Assembly (NCBI RefSeq): GCF_013177315.1
Contig: NZ_CP053661.1
Span: forward strand, 4,650,001-4,714,000
Direction of reading: 5' to 3'
Origin: Thermoleptolyngbya sichuanensis A183
GTDB taxonomy: Bacteria; Cyanobacteriota; Cyanobacteriia; Elainellales; Elainellaceae
Length of the DNA: 64,000 bases
Numbering within the stretch: position 1 is the stretch's first letter; each line of letters starts with the position of its first letter. The position numbers were made by a program, and so were the translations under genes. The notes under the pieces are model-generated. The model did not search any database, was not told the origin of the DNA, and saw only the letters and a program-made list of their open reading frames with translations. Below, one piece after another: positions 1 through 8,576 of this stretch.

Positions 1-1271
1 TGGCCAATCTGTTTCTCGACCGCTACGGCAACTATATTGGCTACGGGCCCGAAGCGTCGGAACTGGTGGCGATTCCTGACCCGGATACCTTTTGCCAGTT
101 ACCGTGGGACAAGCGGGTGGCTCGTGTCTTTTGTACGTGCTTCCGCAACCGCGAGGAGCCGGAAGCGCCCGGATCTTATCTGACGGCTGACTGTCGCGGC
201 AATTTGCGCCGTATCCATGCCCAGTTTCAGGCGGATCATAACGGGCTGCACCTGCGTCATGGCACAGAGCCGGAGATGATGTGGCTGAAGAAGGGGCCAG
301 ATGGCAAGCCGGATGGCGGAGTGACGAAGCCCAACTGCTACCATATCCACCAGTTTGAGGAATTGCGGCCGGTGGTGCTGCGGGTGATTGAGTATGCGAA
401 TGCGATGGGGCTGGATATGATTCAGGGCGATCATGAGGATGCGCCGGGGCAGTTGGAGCTGAATTTTATGTTTGATGAGGCGCTGCGGACGTGCGATCGC
501 CTCACGACCTATCGCCAGATCTGCGCCCAAGTGGCCCGCGAATTCAATCTGATTGCCTGCTTTATGTCGAAGCCGTTTATGGGGCTATCGGCCAACGGCT
601 GCCACCACAACCTGTCACTATGGTATGGCGGACAGGATGAGGTCAACGCCCTGGGGCTGGATTCGCTGCCTGGAATGCCTGGTACGTTTAGCTATCGCAA
701 GGGCGGCGAAAACACCTTCCTGCCCGACCCCAGCCTCAGCAAGACCAAGCCTGGCCCGATCGGGCTACAGTCGATTGGCGGCGTGATTGAGCATTTGGGG
801 GCGTTGACGGCGATTGGCTGCTCTACGGTCAACTCCTATCGCCGCCTGTGGGATAAGGGACTGTGGGCCCCGGTCTATGCGGATTGGGGCTTTCAGAATC
901 GTACCTGCGGGCTGCGAGTCTCGGCACCGGGTCGGTTTGAGTATCGCGCGGTGGATTCGATGGTCAACCCGTATTTGATGGCGGCTGCTCTGCTGAAGGC
1001 GTTTGATGATGGGATTCGGCGCAACCTCGATCCGGGTGAGCCGGAAAGCCGAAACCTCTATGAAGCGATGGAGGCTGGAAAGCAGGTGAAGAAGCTGCCG
1101 ATGTCGCTGGGGGAGGCGCTGGTACGACTGGATGAGGATGAGGTGATTCGGTCTGCGCTGCCGGGTGAGATGTACAAACTCTACGCCTGGTACAAGCGAG
1201 ATGAATGGGAGAAGTTTCTGGCGACGACCTCAGACTGGGATGTGGAGATGTATCTGGATTGCTTGCCGTAG
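1..1271 (+). CDS. Glutamine synthetase family protein (5' end missing)
   Basis: The reading frame is open to the left edge, so the gene starts outside the window; a GTG at 66 is internal, because the upstream residues (YGNYIGYGPEASELV) already look like glutamine synthetase sequence. About 422 residues are visible; the family is usually about 435-470 aa. Catalytic-domain signatures include GDHEDAPGQLELNF, the ATP-binding stretch KPFMGLSANGCHHNLSL and the arginine-rich RVSAPGRFEYRAVD. The enzyme class ligates ammonium or an amine to glutamate using ATP in the cytoplasm. The NGCHHN stretch departs from classical GlnA and resembles the GlnT/PuuA-like branch, so the substrate may be an amine rather than ammonium (inference). 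The end of the gene is copied in a short direct repeat just downstream. Confidence 0.85.
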   Translation, partial: ANLFLDRYGNYIGYGPEASELVAIPDPDTFCQLPWDKRVARVFCTCFRNREEPEAPGSYLTADCRGNLRRIHAQFQADHNGLHLRHGTEPEMMWLKKGPDGKPDGGVTKPNCYHIHQFEELRPVVLRVIEYANAMGLDMIQGDHEDAPGQLELNFMFDEALRTCDRLTTYRQICAQVAREFNLIACFMSKPFMGLSANGCHHNLSLWYGGQDEVNALGLDSLPGMPGTFSYRKGGENTFLPDPSLSKTKPGPIGLQSIGGVIEHLGALTAIGCSTVNSYRRLWDKGLWAPVYADWGFQNRTCGLRVSAPGRFEYRAVDSMVNPYLMAAALLKAFDDGIRRNLDPGEPESRNLYEAMEAGKQVKKLPMSLGEALVRLDEDEVIRSALPGEMYKLYAWYKRDEWEKFLATTSDWDVEMYLDCLP

Positions 1272-1358
1272 GGTGTTTGTGAACCGTTTGGAACTGCCGA
1301 CAGGGTGACTGGGTTTGAGGGTGTGTATCTGGATTGCTTGCCGTAGGGTGTTTGTGAA
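1249..1358. repeat. 35-bp direct repeat copying the 3' end of the glutamine synthetase gene
   Basis: The 35 bases at 1249-1283, which hold the last codons and stop of the upstream gene, recur at 1324-1358 exactly 75 bases later. The second copy is non-coding. This looks like a local duplication or slippage event. Confidence 0.85.
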
Positions 1359-1387
1359 TCCTTTGAAGATTAGTTACTTGAGGTACT

Positions 1388-3625
1388 TTACTTGAAGTAA
1401 TTTACTTGAAGTAAATAAGCAAGTTTAGCCCCGGAATGGTGCGCGAGAGTGTCCACAGCAACAGGCCGGTGTAGATTCAGTCCAAAGGCCCACTGATACC
1501 AGACCAGGGTGGTGATTAGCCCCGGCAGATGCTCGTCGCGCAGGCGGATGTCGTTGAACCCGAAGCGCAGCAGGTTGTTGGCGCTGAGGTCGAGATAGTT
1601 GAGCCAGTTCCAGCGGCGATCCCACAGTAGCGGTGCATAACGTTCCCGAAACATGGGGTAGCGGGGAATGGTGGGCAAGCGTCCGATGAGAATCCGCAAC
1701 TGGCGCAGCGTGCCTTCTTCGACGAAGTAGCTCACGTCCATTTTGGGATGGAACCGCCCGCCGCGATAGAGCAAAAACAGCAGGATCGCCGGGACGGGAA
1801 TGATGACTGTGCCCAGACAGGCGAGGGTGAGCCAGGGTGATTCTGCGAGCCGAAAGACGATGGATAGTCCGACGGTGGCCAGTAGCCCGGTGCTGCTAAG
1901 CATCCACACGGCTTCGGTGGGGGTGGGCAAGATGGGCTGGGGATGGAGCCGCCGCACGCGGTCTACTAGCCAGAATACGAGCGCAAAGTAGGCGACGGCA
2001 ATTAGCCCCACGCCGAAGGTGAGTCCGGAACTGGTGCCGTAGCGGGTCAGGGTGAGCAGGAGCGCTAGCCCGACCCAGTTTAGCGCAGTGCCCAGCCAGC
2101 CAAAGATAGAGCGGGGTTCGCTGGCAACGACGCGATCGCGCACTTTGACATAGGTGGCCAGGTCGATGCTGTCGAGTTTGAGCAGGTCGCCCAGGCTGCG
2201 AAAGGGGTGCTGGGTGCGGGAAAGGGCGATCGCCTCGGCCTGTTTTGCCGAAAAGCCAATCTGCTGAAGCTGTGCCTGGGAAGCGGTGTTCAGGTTCAGG
2301 CCCCAGAGGGAGCGCTCGATTTGGCGCGATCGCAGTCGTTGCGCCAAGTAGCCGATCTGGTTGGCATCGTCAATTTGCTCGATGGAGCGGAAGTTTCGCA
2401 CTAGGTTTCGCAGAATGGTTTCGTTGCCTTGCAGGGTGGGCACGGAAATGGCCCGGCCGATCTGCCCTGGACTGCCGAGGATTTTGGCGCGATCGGGGTT
2501 GAATTGTAGCCCTGCAACGTTGAGATAGGCCCCTGGGGCAAAGCTGGCATCACCAAAGTCGGTCTGCGCCTGAATGACTGCGCCGCGCAGATTCACGGGC
2601 TGCCCAAACTGCACTTCGCGGAAGGTTGCTGCCTGCTCAAACACTGCATCCGAGAGGAATAGCGACTGGGCAAACTGGCTCTGGTTGAAAATTGCCGCTG
2701 CTTCCCAATGGGTTTGGGCAAAGTCGGCATTCCCCTGCCAGCGCACCCGGCTGAAGTTGGCGACTTGCTGGAACGTCGCCCGATTGAAATTTGCTGCGCC
2801 CTGAAACTCGCTGCTTTGGAAGGTGGCTGCGCTCAGGAAGCGCGATCGCCCGAAGGTGGCTCGCTCAAAAAAGATGACGCTGCGAAACCGGGCCTCCTGA
2901 CGAAAGCGAGCATCGGCAAAGCTAGTGGGCTGCCCAAAGCGGGCATCGGACCAATCTGCTTCTTGGCTAAAATCGGCTCCGGCGATGTCTACTTTGCCCA
3001 AAAAAAATGTGTTGCTGAAATCTGCTACACCCTCGATGCGCGCCTGGGCCAGCAGCAGGGGGCCGCGCAGTAGGGTCAGCTTAAGTACGGGGGGTGGGTC
3101 CTGGGTGAGCAGGGATCTGGATAGCTGGCTGAGTTGGGTAATTCGACGGCGATCGCGCTTGAGTTGGTTTTGCTCGTCTTCCGTTAGCAAATCGGATAGC
3201 TCGTCGCCAAAGACCGGAGCCTGCAAGCCCAGTTGGGCGATGTCGAGCTTGCCCTGGATGAGGCTGTTGCTGAGGTCGAGGCCGAGGGGTGTGGGCGATC
3301 GCCGCAAGGTTGCCTGCACCAGCCGATAAAACTGGTCGCGGAAGGCGATATTTTCCGGCCGCAGGTCGATCGCTACATTCCGCAGATCAATTGCTGCGCC
3401 ATCGTCCAGGGTCAAGGGCTGTTTGAGCCGCTGCTGCAATAGCTCCAGCGTCAGGGGCTGCTGATCTTGTAGCGGGGCTGCGGCCTGGGCGGGAGGCATC
3501 CATCCCAGCGCAATCGCCAGCACCAGCAACGCCACCGCCCCGACCCATCCCAGCCTCCGCAAGCCTGCCCACGGTTGCTTCAGTTGCCTGCCCAGCCGCG
3601 CCTCCACGTTTTGCCTGACCCCCAT
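1388..3625 (-). CDS. Pentapeptide-repeat membrane protein with HhH motif
   Basis: A 745-residue protein. The N-terminus has a basic stretch and a hydrophobic segment (about residues 28-48, ending PPAQA), likely a signal or anchor. Residues about 195-360 contain degenerate A-x-x-x-F pentapeptide repeats (for example ADFSQEADWSDARFG), which fold as a right-handed beta helix in the family. Residues about 445-500 carry a ComEA-like helix-hairpin-helix pattern (LNTASQAQLQQIGFSAKQAE, then PFRSLGDLLKL). Three or four hydrophobic segments follow (about 510-610), then a hydrophilic tail. No catalytic motif is visible; a scaffold or binding role is plausible but unproven. A short tandem repeat (acttcaagtaaa) encodes the last residues and the stop. 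Confidence 0.75.
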   Translation of the reverse strand: MGVRQNVEARLGRQLKQPWAGLRRLGWVGAVALLVLAIALGWMPPAQAAAPLQDQQPLTLELLQQRLKQPLTLDDGAAIDLRNVAIDLRPENIAFRDQFYRLVQATLRRSPTPLGLDLSNSLIQGKLDIAQLGLQAPVFGDELSDLLTEDEQNQLKRDRRRITQLSQLSRSLLTQDPPPVLKLTLLRGPLLLAQARIEGVADFSNTFFLGKVDIAGADFSQEADWSDARFGQPTSFADARFRQEARFRSVIFFERATFGRSRFLSAATFQSSEFQGAANFNRATFQQVANFSRVRWQGNADFAQTHWEAAAIFNQSQFAQSLFLSDAVFEQAATFREVQFGQPVNLRGAVIQAQTDFGDASFAPGAYLNVAGLQFNPDRAKILGSPGQIGRAISVPTLQGNETILRNLVRNFRSIEQIDDANQIGYLAQRLRSRQIERSLWGLNLNTASQAQLQQIGFSAKQAEAIALSRTQHPFRSLGDLLKLDSIDLATYVKVRDRVVASEPRSIFGWLGTALNWVGLALLLTLTRYGTSSGLTFGVGLIAVAYFALVFWLVDRVRRLHPQPILPTPTEAVWMLSSTGLLATVGLSIVFRLAESPWLTLACLGTVIIPVPAILLFLLYRGGRFHPKMDVSYFVEEGTLRQLRILIGRLPTIPRYPMFRERYAPLLWDRRWNWLNYLDLSANNLLRFGFNDIRLRDEHLPGLITTLVWYQWAFGLNLHRPVAVDTLAHHSGAKLAYLLQVNYFK

Positions 3626-3702
3626 CTACCGGTCACAAGGTTCGCCACAGCGTTTGCCCTTGCATCATCCCACGCACCCGCCACCAGATTTGCCATAGCC
3701 CG

Positions 3703-3858
3703 TTAGTCTAGCCGTGCCGCTGGATTCGGCGGTGTTCCCCGTTTTTCGCCTTTCGCCAAAATCACCAGGGCTTTTTCAATATCCTGCACTTTAATCGCCC
3801 GCACGGCCCTCAGCAAAGCGCGAATCAGTGCCACTTCATCGTCAGACGAGACCACCAT
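3703..3858 (-). CDS. Small hypothetical protein (51 aa)
   Basis: ATG at 3858, with a GGAG sequence about 9 bases upstream, opens a 51-codon frame ending in TAA at 3703. The product begins MVVSSDDEVALIRALLRAVR and is mostly predicted helix with a charged tail (AKGEKRGTPPNPAARLD). No family is recognised. It is divergent from the small gene at 4000, with an inverted repeat in between, so the two may share a control region. It lies immediately upstream of the pentapeptide gene on the same strand. The short length makes the call tentative. Confidence 0.45.
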   Translation of the reverse strand: MVVSSDDEVALIRALLRAVRAIKVQDIEKALVILAKGEKRGTPPNPAARLD

Positions 3859-3935
3859 TTGCTGAAGCTCCGTTGTTAGTATTTACCAAGTCTCTGCATT
3901 ATTGTACAAAAGCAAATAAGCAGTTAAACGGATAA

Positions 3936-3976
3936 GCAATTCTGCCACAGCGCATATTGCCCTATGACAGAATTGC
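3936..3976. promoter_or_regulatory. Inverted repeat, candidate operator
   Basis: Two 15-base arms (3936-3950 and 3962-3976) match in inverted orientation at 13 of 15 positions, with a perfect core GCAATTCTG / CAGAATTGC. The repeat ends 23 bases before the ATG at 4000 and lies between two divergent small genes. An operator or a leader hairpin would both fit. Confidence 0.45.
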
Positions 3977-3999
3977 AATAATGTTTATCTGTCTTCGCA

Positions 4000-4230
4000 A
4001 TGGTTAAGGTTAAAACTGTTCAGTTTAGAGCGCAGGTTCCACAGGATATTGATTTCCTGATTCGGGCGATCGCCCCCTTCAAAAACGCAGGGAAAGACTG
4101 GACGCTCAGTGATATTGCAGTGGAAGCTCTGACAGAGTGGCTGCAAAAACCAGAAAATCGTGAGTTGGTGGAGGCTCACAACATTCTGGAAGGATTAGAG
4201 CGTAGAGGCTTGACTAGCAATATTTTTTGA
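4000..4230 (+). CDS. Small hypothetical protein, possibly DNA-binding
   Basis: A 76-residue protein starting MVKVKTVQFRAQVPQD, with a short N-terminal strand-like segment followed by helices (WTLSDIAVEALTEWLQKPEN). This layout (one strand then two helices, SDIAVEALTEWL) resembles ribbon-helix-helix antitoxin or partition proteins, but no residue proves it. The C-terminus ends LERRGLTSNIF. It sits just downstream of an inverted repeat that could be its own operator. No toxin gene follows, so an orphan antitoxin or solitary regulator is only a suggestion. Confidence 0.6.
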   Translation: MVKVKTVQFRAQVPQDIDFLIRAIAPFKNAGKDWTLSDIAVEALTEWLQKPENRELVEAHNILEGLERRGLTSNIF

Positions 4231-4294
4231 ACCCTCTATGCTTGAGTGGCGATGCTTTGATCCCCCCTAACCCCCCTTAAACAAGGGGGGAATC

Positions 4295-4446
4295 GAACCC
4301 GGAGTGACCCGAAGCAGGGAGAACTGGATCGAAAGTCCCCCTTGTTAAGGGGGATTAGGGGGATCTTTCAGAACCCGGAGTGACCCGAAGCAGGGAGAAC
4401 TGGATCGAAAGTCCCCCTTGTTAAGGGGGATTAGGGGGATCTTTCA
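4295..4446. repeat. Two tandem copies of a 76-bp hairpin-containing repeat
   Basis: Unit 1 covers 4295-4370 and unit 2 covers 4371-4446, essentially identical. Each unit contains the inverted core GTCCCCCTTGTTAAGGGGGA. A divergent half-copy (CCCCCTTAAACAAGGGGGG) precedes them at about 4272-4290. The core is related to the centre of the larger elements at 22170 and 28110. Confidence 0.85.
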
Positions 4447-4485
4447 GAGCCTCACGCAAACTATCGAGATGTGTATACACAGTAG

Positions 4486-4556
4486 CCCGCTCTGGGAGAG
4501 GGTTTAAAGCCTTCGGCACACCAGAAAAGGGTGAGGGAGATTGGCAAAGTTGCACA
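4486..4556. repeat. Dispersed intergenic repeat, copy 1
   Basis: The segment running from CCCGCTCTGGGAGAGGG to GATTGGCAAAGTTGC recurs in shortened form at 19786-19838. Such CTCTGGGAGAGGG segments are common intergenic repeats in cyanobacteria. It lies upstream of the Uma2 gene. A perfect 12-bp palindrome, TGTGTATACACA, lies just before it, at 4470-4481. Confidence 0.6.
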
Positions 4557-4665
4557 TTGCGTTGCACATTGCATGTGACCTTGCATTCCGAACCTCCCTT
4601 ATTTCCCTGCCCGCCTAGAATAGATGCATTCGAGAGATACATTCGAGGACGTTTGAGGTTTCGCT

Positions 4666-5367
4666 ATGCTGCCGATTGACCTACAGCATTTGCCCTCCAG
4701 CGAAGAGCTACCTTGCTCGGATGATACGCCCGTGGACAATGAAGACCAGAATCTTTTGCCCAATATCCTGCTGTTTTTGCTCAACTCGATTTGGGCGAAC
4801 CGCAACGATTGGTACTTTGGCGTGGACATGGGCATTTATCACACGACGGGCAAGAGTCCGAAGGTGCCTGTGATTCCGGATGGTTTTTTGAGCTTGGGGG
4901 TTGAACGTCGCAAGCCGAGCCGCAAGGGACGAGGACGGCTCAGCTATGTGCTGTGGGAAGAGAACAATATTCCGCCGATTTTGACGCTGGAGCTGGTTTC
5001 CCACAGCTATGGCGGGGAGTATGACGAAAAGATGGACATCTACGCCCGCCTGGGAGTGCTGTACTATGTCATCTACAATCCAGAGTTTTGGCAGCGGGAC
5101 GGGCATCAGCCCTTTGAGGTGTACAAATTAACCAATGGGCAGTACGAGTTGCAGATTGGGGAGCCGTACTGGATGCCGGAAGTTGGGCTGGGAATTGGGC
5201 GACATCAAGCGCTGTTTGGCAATCTGCCGCAGGAGCAGTTGGCGTGGTTTGATGCGAAGGGCGATCGCTACCTGAGTGAAGCTGAAGCCGAACGGCGGCG
5301 GCGAGAACAACTGGAGGCGTTTTTGCGATCGCACGGCTTTGATCCAGACCAGTTGCCGCCTAGCTAA
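4666..5367 (+). CDS. Uma2 family (DUF820) putative endonuclease
   Basis: A 233-residue protein of the Uma2/DUF820 family, which has a PD-(D/E)XK-like nuclease fold and is strongly expanded in cyanobacteria; the cellular role is unknown. Visible family features are VIPDGFLSLGV (the conserved P-D), LTLELVSHSYGGEYDEKMDIYARLGVLYYVIYNP split over residues about 105-140 (E and the YxxxGV-Y-Y-V pattern), and a charged C-terminal helix (EAEAERRRREQLEAFLRSHG) typical of one cyanobacterial subgroup. The ATG at 4666 has GAGG about 7 bases upstream. It is a lone gene between repeats and thiE. Two more Uma2-like sequences occur at 20683 and 26949. Confidence 0.85.
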   Translation: MLPIDLQHLPSSEELPCSDDTPVDNEDQNLLPNILLFLLNSIWANRNDWYFGVDMGIYHTTGKSPKVPVIPDGFLSLGVERRKPSRKGRGRLSYVLWEENNIPPILTLELVSHSYGGEYDEKMDIYARLGVLYYVIYNPEFWQRDGHQPFEVYKLTNGQYELQIGEPYWMPEVGLGIGRHQALFGNLPQEQLAWFDAKGDRYLSEAEAERRRREQLEAFLRSHGFDPDQLPPS

Positions 5368-5434
5368 GTGCCTGAACAATAGGGGCGACGGAGAAGGGGG
5401 TTTCTTCAGCAAAACCCGGTTCAAGGCCTAAGCG

Positions 5435-6481
5435 CTACGCCCCAGCTCCTAGCTTGGTTAGCAGCGCTTGGGTAGCTTGGGTCGGCTGCTGCGCTTGCAT
5501 GATGGCTCGCACGACGGCAACCTGGGTTGCGCCAGCAGCGATTACGTCGCCCAGATTTTCGGCATCGATGCCGCCGATGGCAAACCAGGGTATGGGCGAA
5601 TGGGCTGCGGCGTAGCGCACGTAGTCCAGCCCAGCAGCGGCTTTGCCCGCTTTGGTTGGCGTTTCGTATACGGGGCCCACGCCGATGTAGTCTGCGCCTT
5701 CGCTAAGGGCCCGCTGCATTTCGTCGGGGTTGGTGGTGGAGCGGCCGATGATGCGGCTGGGACCCAGGATTTGCCGGGCCAGGGCGATGGGAATGTCCTG
5801 CTGACCCAGATGCACGCCGTCGGCATCGACGGCCAGGGCAATGTCTACTCGGTCGTTGACCAAAAACAGGGCATCGTAGCGACGGCAGAGGTGACACAGC
5901 TTTTCGGCAAGCTGGAGCCGGGTGGGGTCTTCGGCGGTTTTGTCGCGATATTGCACTAGGCTCAGCCCGCCCTGGAGCGCGGCTTCCACAATGGGCAGCA
6001 GATGTTCGTGGGGCGAGGTGACGAGGTAGAGGGGCGATCGCCGCAGTTTGTGCATCCGTCCGTCGTGCGATCGCCCCATTAGCTGGCTGTCCAGCGCATA
6101 GACGCGATAGCGGAGTTGCTTGCAGGCGGCGGCCATCTCTGGTCGATCGAGCTTGCCGTATTCTTCTAGCACTCGCAGCGCCTCTTGCACCCGGCAGAGG
6201 TTGGCTTGTAGCAGCGCACCCAGGCTGGGACGCTCCATTTCGGCAGTGTGGGTCAGGTCGGTGCCGGGGTCGCCGGGGGTGTCGCGGGCGGCTCGCAGGT
6301 CGGCGGTGTGCCACTGGGCGAGGTGCTGGCGCAGGTCTTTGCATTCTGCGGTCAGGCTGGCATCGTTCAGCCCAAAGCGGCACCATTCTTCTACGATTCG
6401 CAGTCCCTCGCGGGCCCGATCCAGGTTGGCATCCAAAATGCGGTGAATCGCGGTGAGGGGGCGGTCGACTGGGTGGTTCAT
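5435..6481 (-). CDS. thiE: Thiamine phosphate synthase with extra N-terminal domain
   Basis: A 348-residue protein when started at the ATG at 6481 (MNHPVDRPLTAIHRILDANL); the frame continues about 32 codons upstream but that part is not family-like. The C-terminal 200 residues form a ThiE TIM barrel: SLVQYRDKTAEDPTRLQLAE, LFLVNDRVDIALAVDADGVH, HLGQQDIP, and GVGPVYETPTKAGKAAAG with the phosphate-binding FAIGGID. ThiE condenses hydroxymethylpyrimidine pyrophosphate with thiazole phosphate to give thiamine phosphate. The N-terminal ~150 residues (LDANLDRAREGLRIVEEWCR and a second EALRVLEEYGKLDR repeat) are the extra helical domain of cyanobacterial ThiE proteins. No TPP riboswitch is visible upstream. 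Confidence 0.92.
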   Translation of the reverse strand: MNHPVDRPLTAIHRILDANLDRAREGLRIVEEWCRFGLNDASLTAECKDLRQHLAQWHTADLRAARDTPGDPGTDLTHTAEMERPSLGALLQANLCRVQEALRVLEEYGKLDRPEMAAACKQLRYRVYALDSQLMGRSHDGRMHKLRRSPLYLVTSPHEHLLPIVEAALQGGLSLVQYRDKTAEDPTRLQLAEKLCHLCRRYDALFLVNDRVDIALAVDADGVHLGQQDIPIALARQILGPSRIIGRSTTNPDEMQRALSEGADYIGVGPVYETPTKAGKAAAGLDYVRYAAAHSPIPWFAIGGIDAENLGDVIAAGATQVAVVRAIMQAQQPTQATQALLTKLGAGA

Positions 6482-6841
6482 ACGATAAGGAATGGGGGTG
6501 GAAATGATGGGCTTTAGAGGGGGGTAGGCGGAATCGGGGAGCAAGTTGCAGCAAAACAGAGCCGAGAGCCATGCCAAGAGCGATCGTAGCGAATTTGGGT
6601 AGCGGGGGCAAAGGCGGGAGGGGAAGTGTGAATGTTGCTGGGGAGAAATTGGGGCAGAGGGCGCTAGAAGGAGCGGGGGAAATGATGGGGGCGATCGCCA
6701 GAAGTTGTCTTTATTCGACCGGCTTCAGAACTTTTTTACATAGAAAAGTGAGCAGTTTTTGAGAGATTCGCTAGTATGAATGGCTGAATTTCTAAACACC
6801 ATAACCCCGTCAGAATTTCCAGCTTTTTTGGGAGGGCAACG
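6482..6841. other. Intergenic region between thiE and the DUF1565 gene
   Basis: A 360-base spacer between divergent genes, which must hold both promoters. It is purine-rich (many GGGG runs) on the plus strand from about 6600 to 6690 and becomes AT-rich at 6710-6790. A TTGAGA at 6759-6764 and TAGTAT at 6772-6777 are too close together to be a standard promoter pair. Nothing else stands out. Confidence 0.4.
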
Positions 6842-8437
6842 ATGACTCTAAAGGGATGGGTACGGCCGCCAGTTGGGATGCGAGTGCAATCTATTCGGTC
6901 GATTCGGCAATCTCCAGCGACTCTGCACATCCAGCAGTGGAGCCAGTTGGCTGTTCTAATGTTGGGGCTGTTGGGGACGTTGGGAGCGCTGGAGGGTGTG
7001 CCTCGCCGATCTGCCCAGGCCAATGAACCTGTGGTGCAAGCGGCCGTTTCCCAACTGATCTTTGTGCATCCGGTGCTGGGCAGCGATGCCACGGGAGACG
7101 GATCGCCGCGATCGCCCTTCCGCACGATTACCCACGCGGCCCGACTTGCGCCGCCCAATACGGTCATTCTGCTTGCAGCGGGAACCTATGCAGCGGCCAA
7201 CGGGGAACGGTTTCCGATTTTGCTGCCGCCGGGGGTGGCGGTGCAGGCAGACCCGACCACGGGCGGCGAGGGGGTGGTGATTCAGGGGCAAATCGCGCAG
7301 GGCGGTGCGACCCCGATGGCTGTGACTGCTGCCCCTGCTGCCCCTGCTGCCCCTAATGTTATGCCGCGCCCAGCTACGCCGCGCCCAGCCGCCCAGTCTG
7401 CTATGCCAATTGCGCCGCAGGCGAGCATCAGTGCTGAGGTTGTGGAAGAACCCGCCGTGCCGTTTCCCTTTGCAGCAGCGGGCGCAGGGTTTTTGCCAAC
7501 CACGCCGACGGGCGATTTTCCGGTATCCAGTGGGCTGAACCCGCAGCGAGGAGCCGCCCCGCGCACGTTTGGGCGGGCGGCTGGAGGGCGATCGCCCTCG
7601 TCTGCCAGTGCATCCGCAGCGCCGATGCCAACGCATGGGTCTATGCCAATGCAGGGTTCGATGCCAACGCAGATTGCGCCCCAGTCTCTCCAGGGCATTC
7701 CCATTTCCGTTGCGCCGCCTGCGGTGATCTACCCGCAACAATCTCACGCTGGAGATGGCAACAGCCCATTGTCTAGTCAGTTTATTGGCCAGCCCATGCC
7801 TAGCCAGCCCCTTTCGTCCGGGGGCTTTGCTGCGCCGACTCCTGGGCGGCGGCCGGTTGAGCAGCGTGCCTTTCGTCCTTTGCCCCAGCGCACCTCCCAG
7901 GGTGGTGCAGTGGCGCTCTCGCCGTCTCGTCAGGAACCCGTTGCGAATTTTCAGGGCGTGATTGAGATTCCTGTACCGCCGCCAGAAAGCTCTGGACGTG
8001 TGGCTCCGCGCCAGTCTGGGGGAACAGTGCAGCGATATGAGCGGCCGCCTGCGGTGGGGCGATCGCCCGTCGCTGTTCCGCCTGCCCCTCCATACACGCA
8101 ATACACGCTGCTGCCCGTGCCCGACCCCAATGCGCCGATTGGCAATGTCGGCGGTGTGCCCAGTGTGCCTGTGTCTGGCGCTCGTCCCCGCCCCACTACG
8201 CCCGTTGCCAGCCGCGCCAGTGAGCTAGGGCTGCGCTATCGGGTGGTGGTTCCCGCTGCCAGTGCGGCTGTGCAGGATCGCGTGCTGAGCGTGTTTCCTG
8301 GCGCGTTTCTCACCTACGATCGCCGTCAGTCGGTGGTTATGCAGGTGGGCGCGTTCAATAGCGAAGCCAATGCTCAGGAAGTGATTGATATTCTGCGTCA
8401 GAACGGGGTTCGCGCCCAAATTGAGCGAGTGGACTAG
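6842..8437 (+). CDS. DUF1565 protein with SPOR-like C-terminus
   Basis: A 531-residue protein. Residues about 36-60 are hydrophobic (LAVLMLGLLGTLGALEG) and end in a possible signal cleavage site, so export is likely. Residues about 75-155 form a DUF1565 module (VLGSDATGDGSPRSPFRTIT, then NTVILLAAGTY), which opens pectate-lyase-like beta helices in relatives. The middle 270 residues are low-complexity and rich in P, A, S and Q. The last 70 residues (LRYRVVVPAASAAVQDRVLS, then VVMQVGAFNSEANAQEVIDI) have the pattern of a SPOR-type repeat, which binds denuded peptidoglycan in other bacteria. A cell-wall or periplasmic role is inferred. Start ATG has AGGG nearby. Confidence 0.75.
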   Translation: MTLKGWVRPPVGMRVQSIRSIRQSPATLHIQQWSQLAVLMLGLLGTLGALEGVPRRSAQANEPVVQAAVSQLIFVHPVLGSDATGDGSPRSPFRTITHAARLAPPNTVILLAAGTYAAANGERFPILLPPGVAVQADPTTGGEGVVIQGQIAQGGATPMAVTAAPAAPAAPNVMPRPATPRPAAQSAMPIAPQASISAEVVEEPAVPFPFAAAGAGFLPTTPTGDFPVSSGLNPQRGAAPRTFGRAAGGRSPSSASASAAPMPTHGSMPMQGSMPTQIAPQSLQGIPISVAPPAVIYPQQSHAGDGNSPLSSQFIGQPMPSQPLSSGGFAAPTPGRRPVEQRAFRPLPQRTSQGGAVALSPSRQEPVANFQGVIEIPVPPPESSGRVAPRQSGGTVQRYERPPAVGRSPVAVPPAPPYTQYTLLPVPDPNAPIGNVGGVPSVPVSGARPRPTTPVASRASELGLRYRVVVPAASAAVQDRVLSVFPGAFLTYDRRQSVVMQVGAFNSEANAQEVIDILRQNGVRAQIERVD

Positions 8438-8576
8438 GCGGGGTTTTGGATTTTGGATTTTGGATTGCCGATTAAGCTTTTGGGCAGCTTTCAGCGATTT
8501 TATTCGCAGCGCTACGGAGGATGGATTGGGCGTTTGTCTGGTTTCTGCGTCTAGATTAAACCTCATTGAACCTTGC

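Noticed and set aside
4283-4305. A tRNA-like T-arm sequence (AATCGAACCC) in the 4.3 kb repeats
   Set aside because: It is part of a repeat with a C/G-run hairpin; no acceptor stem or anticodon arm could be built around it.
6482-6841. TPP riboswitch near thiE
   Set aside because: No thi-box words (CTGAGA and the paired ACC-rich part) were found in the leader of thiE or of the NitT/TauT-type binding protein gene.
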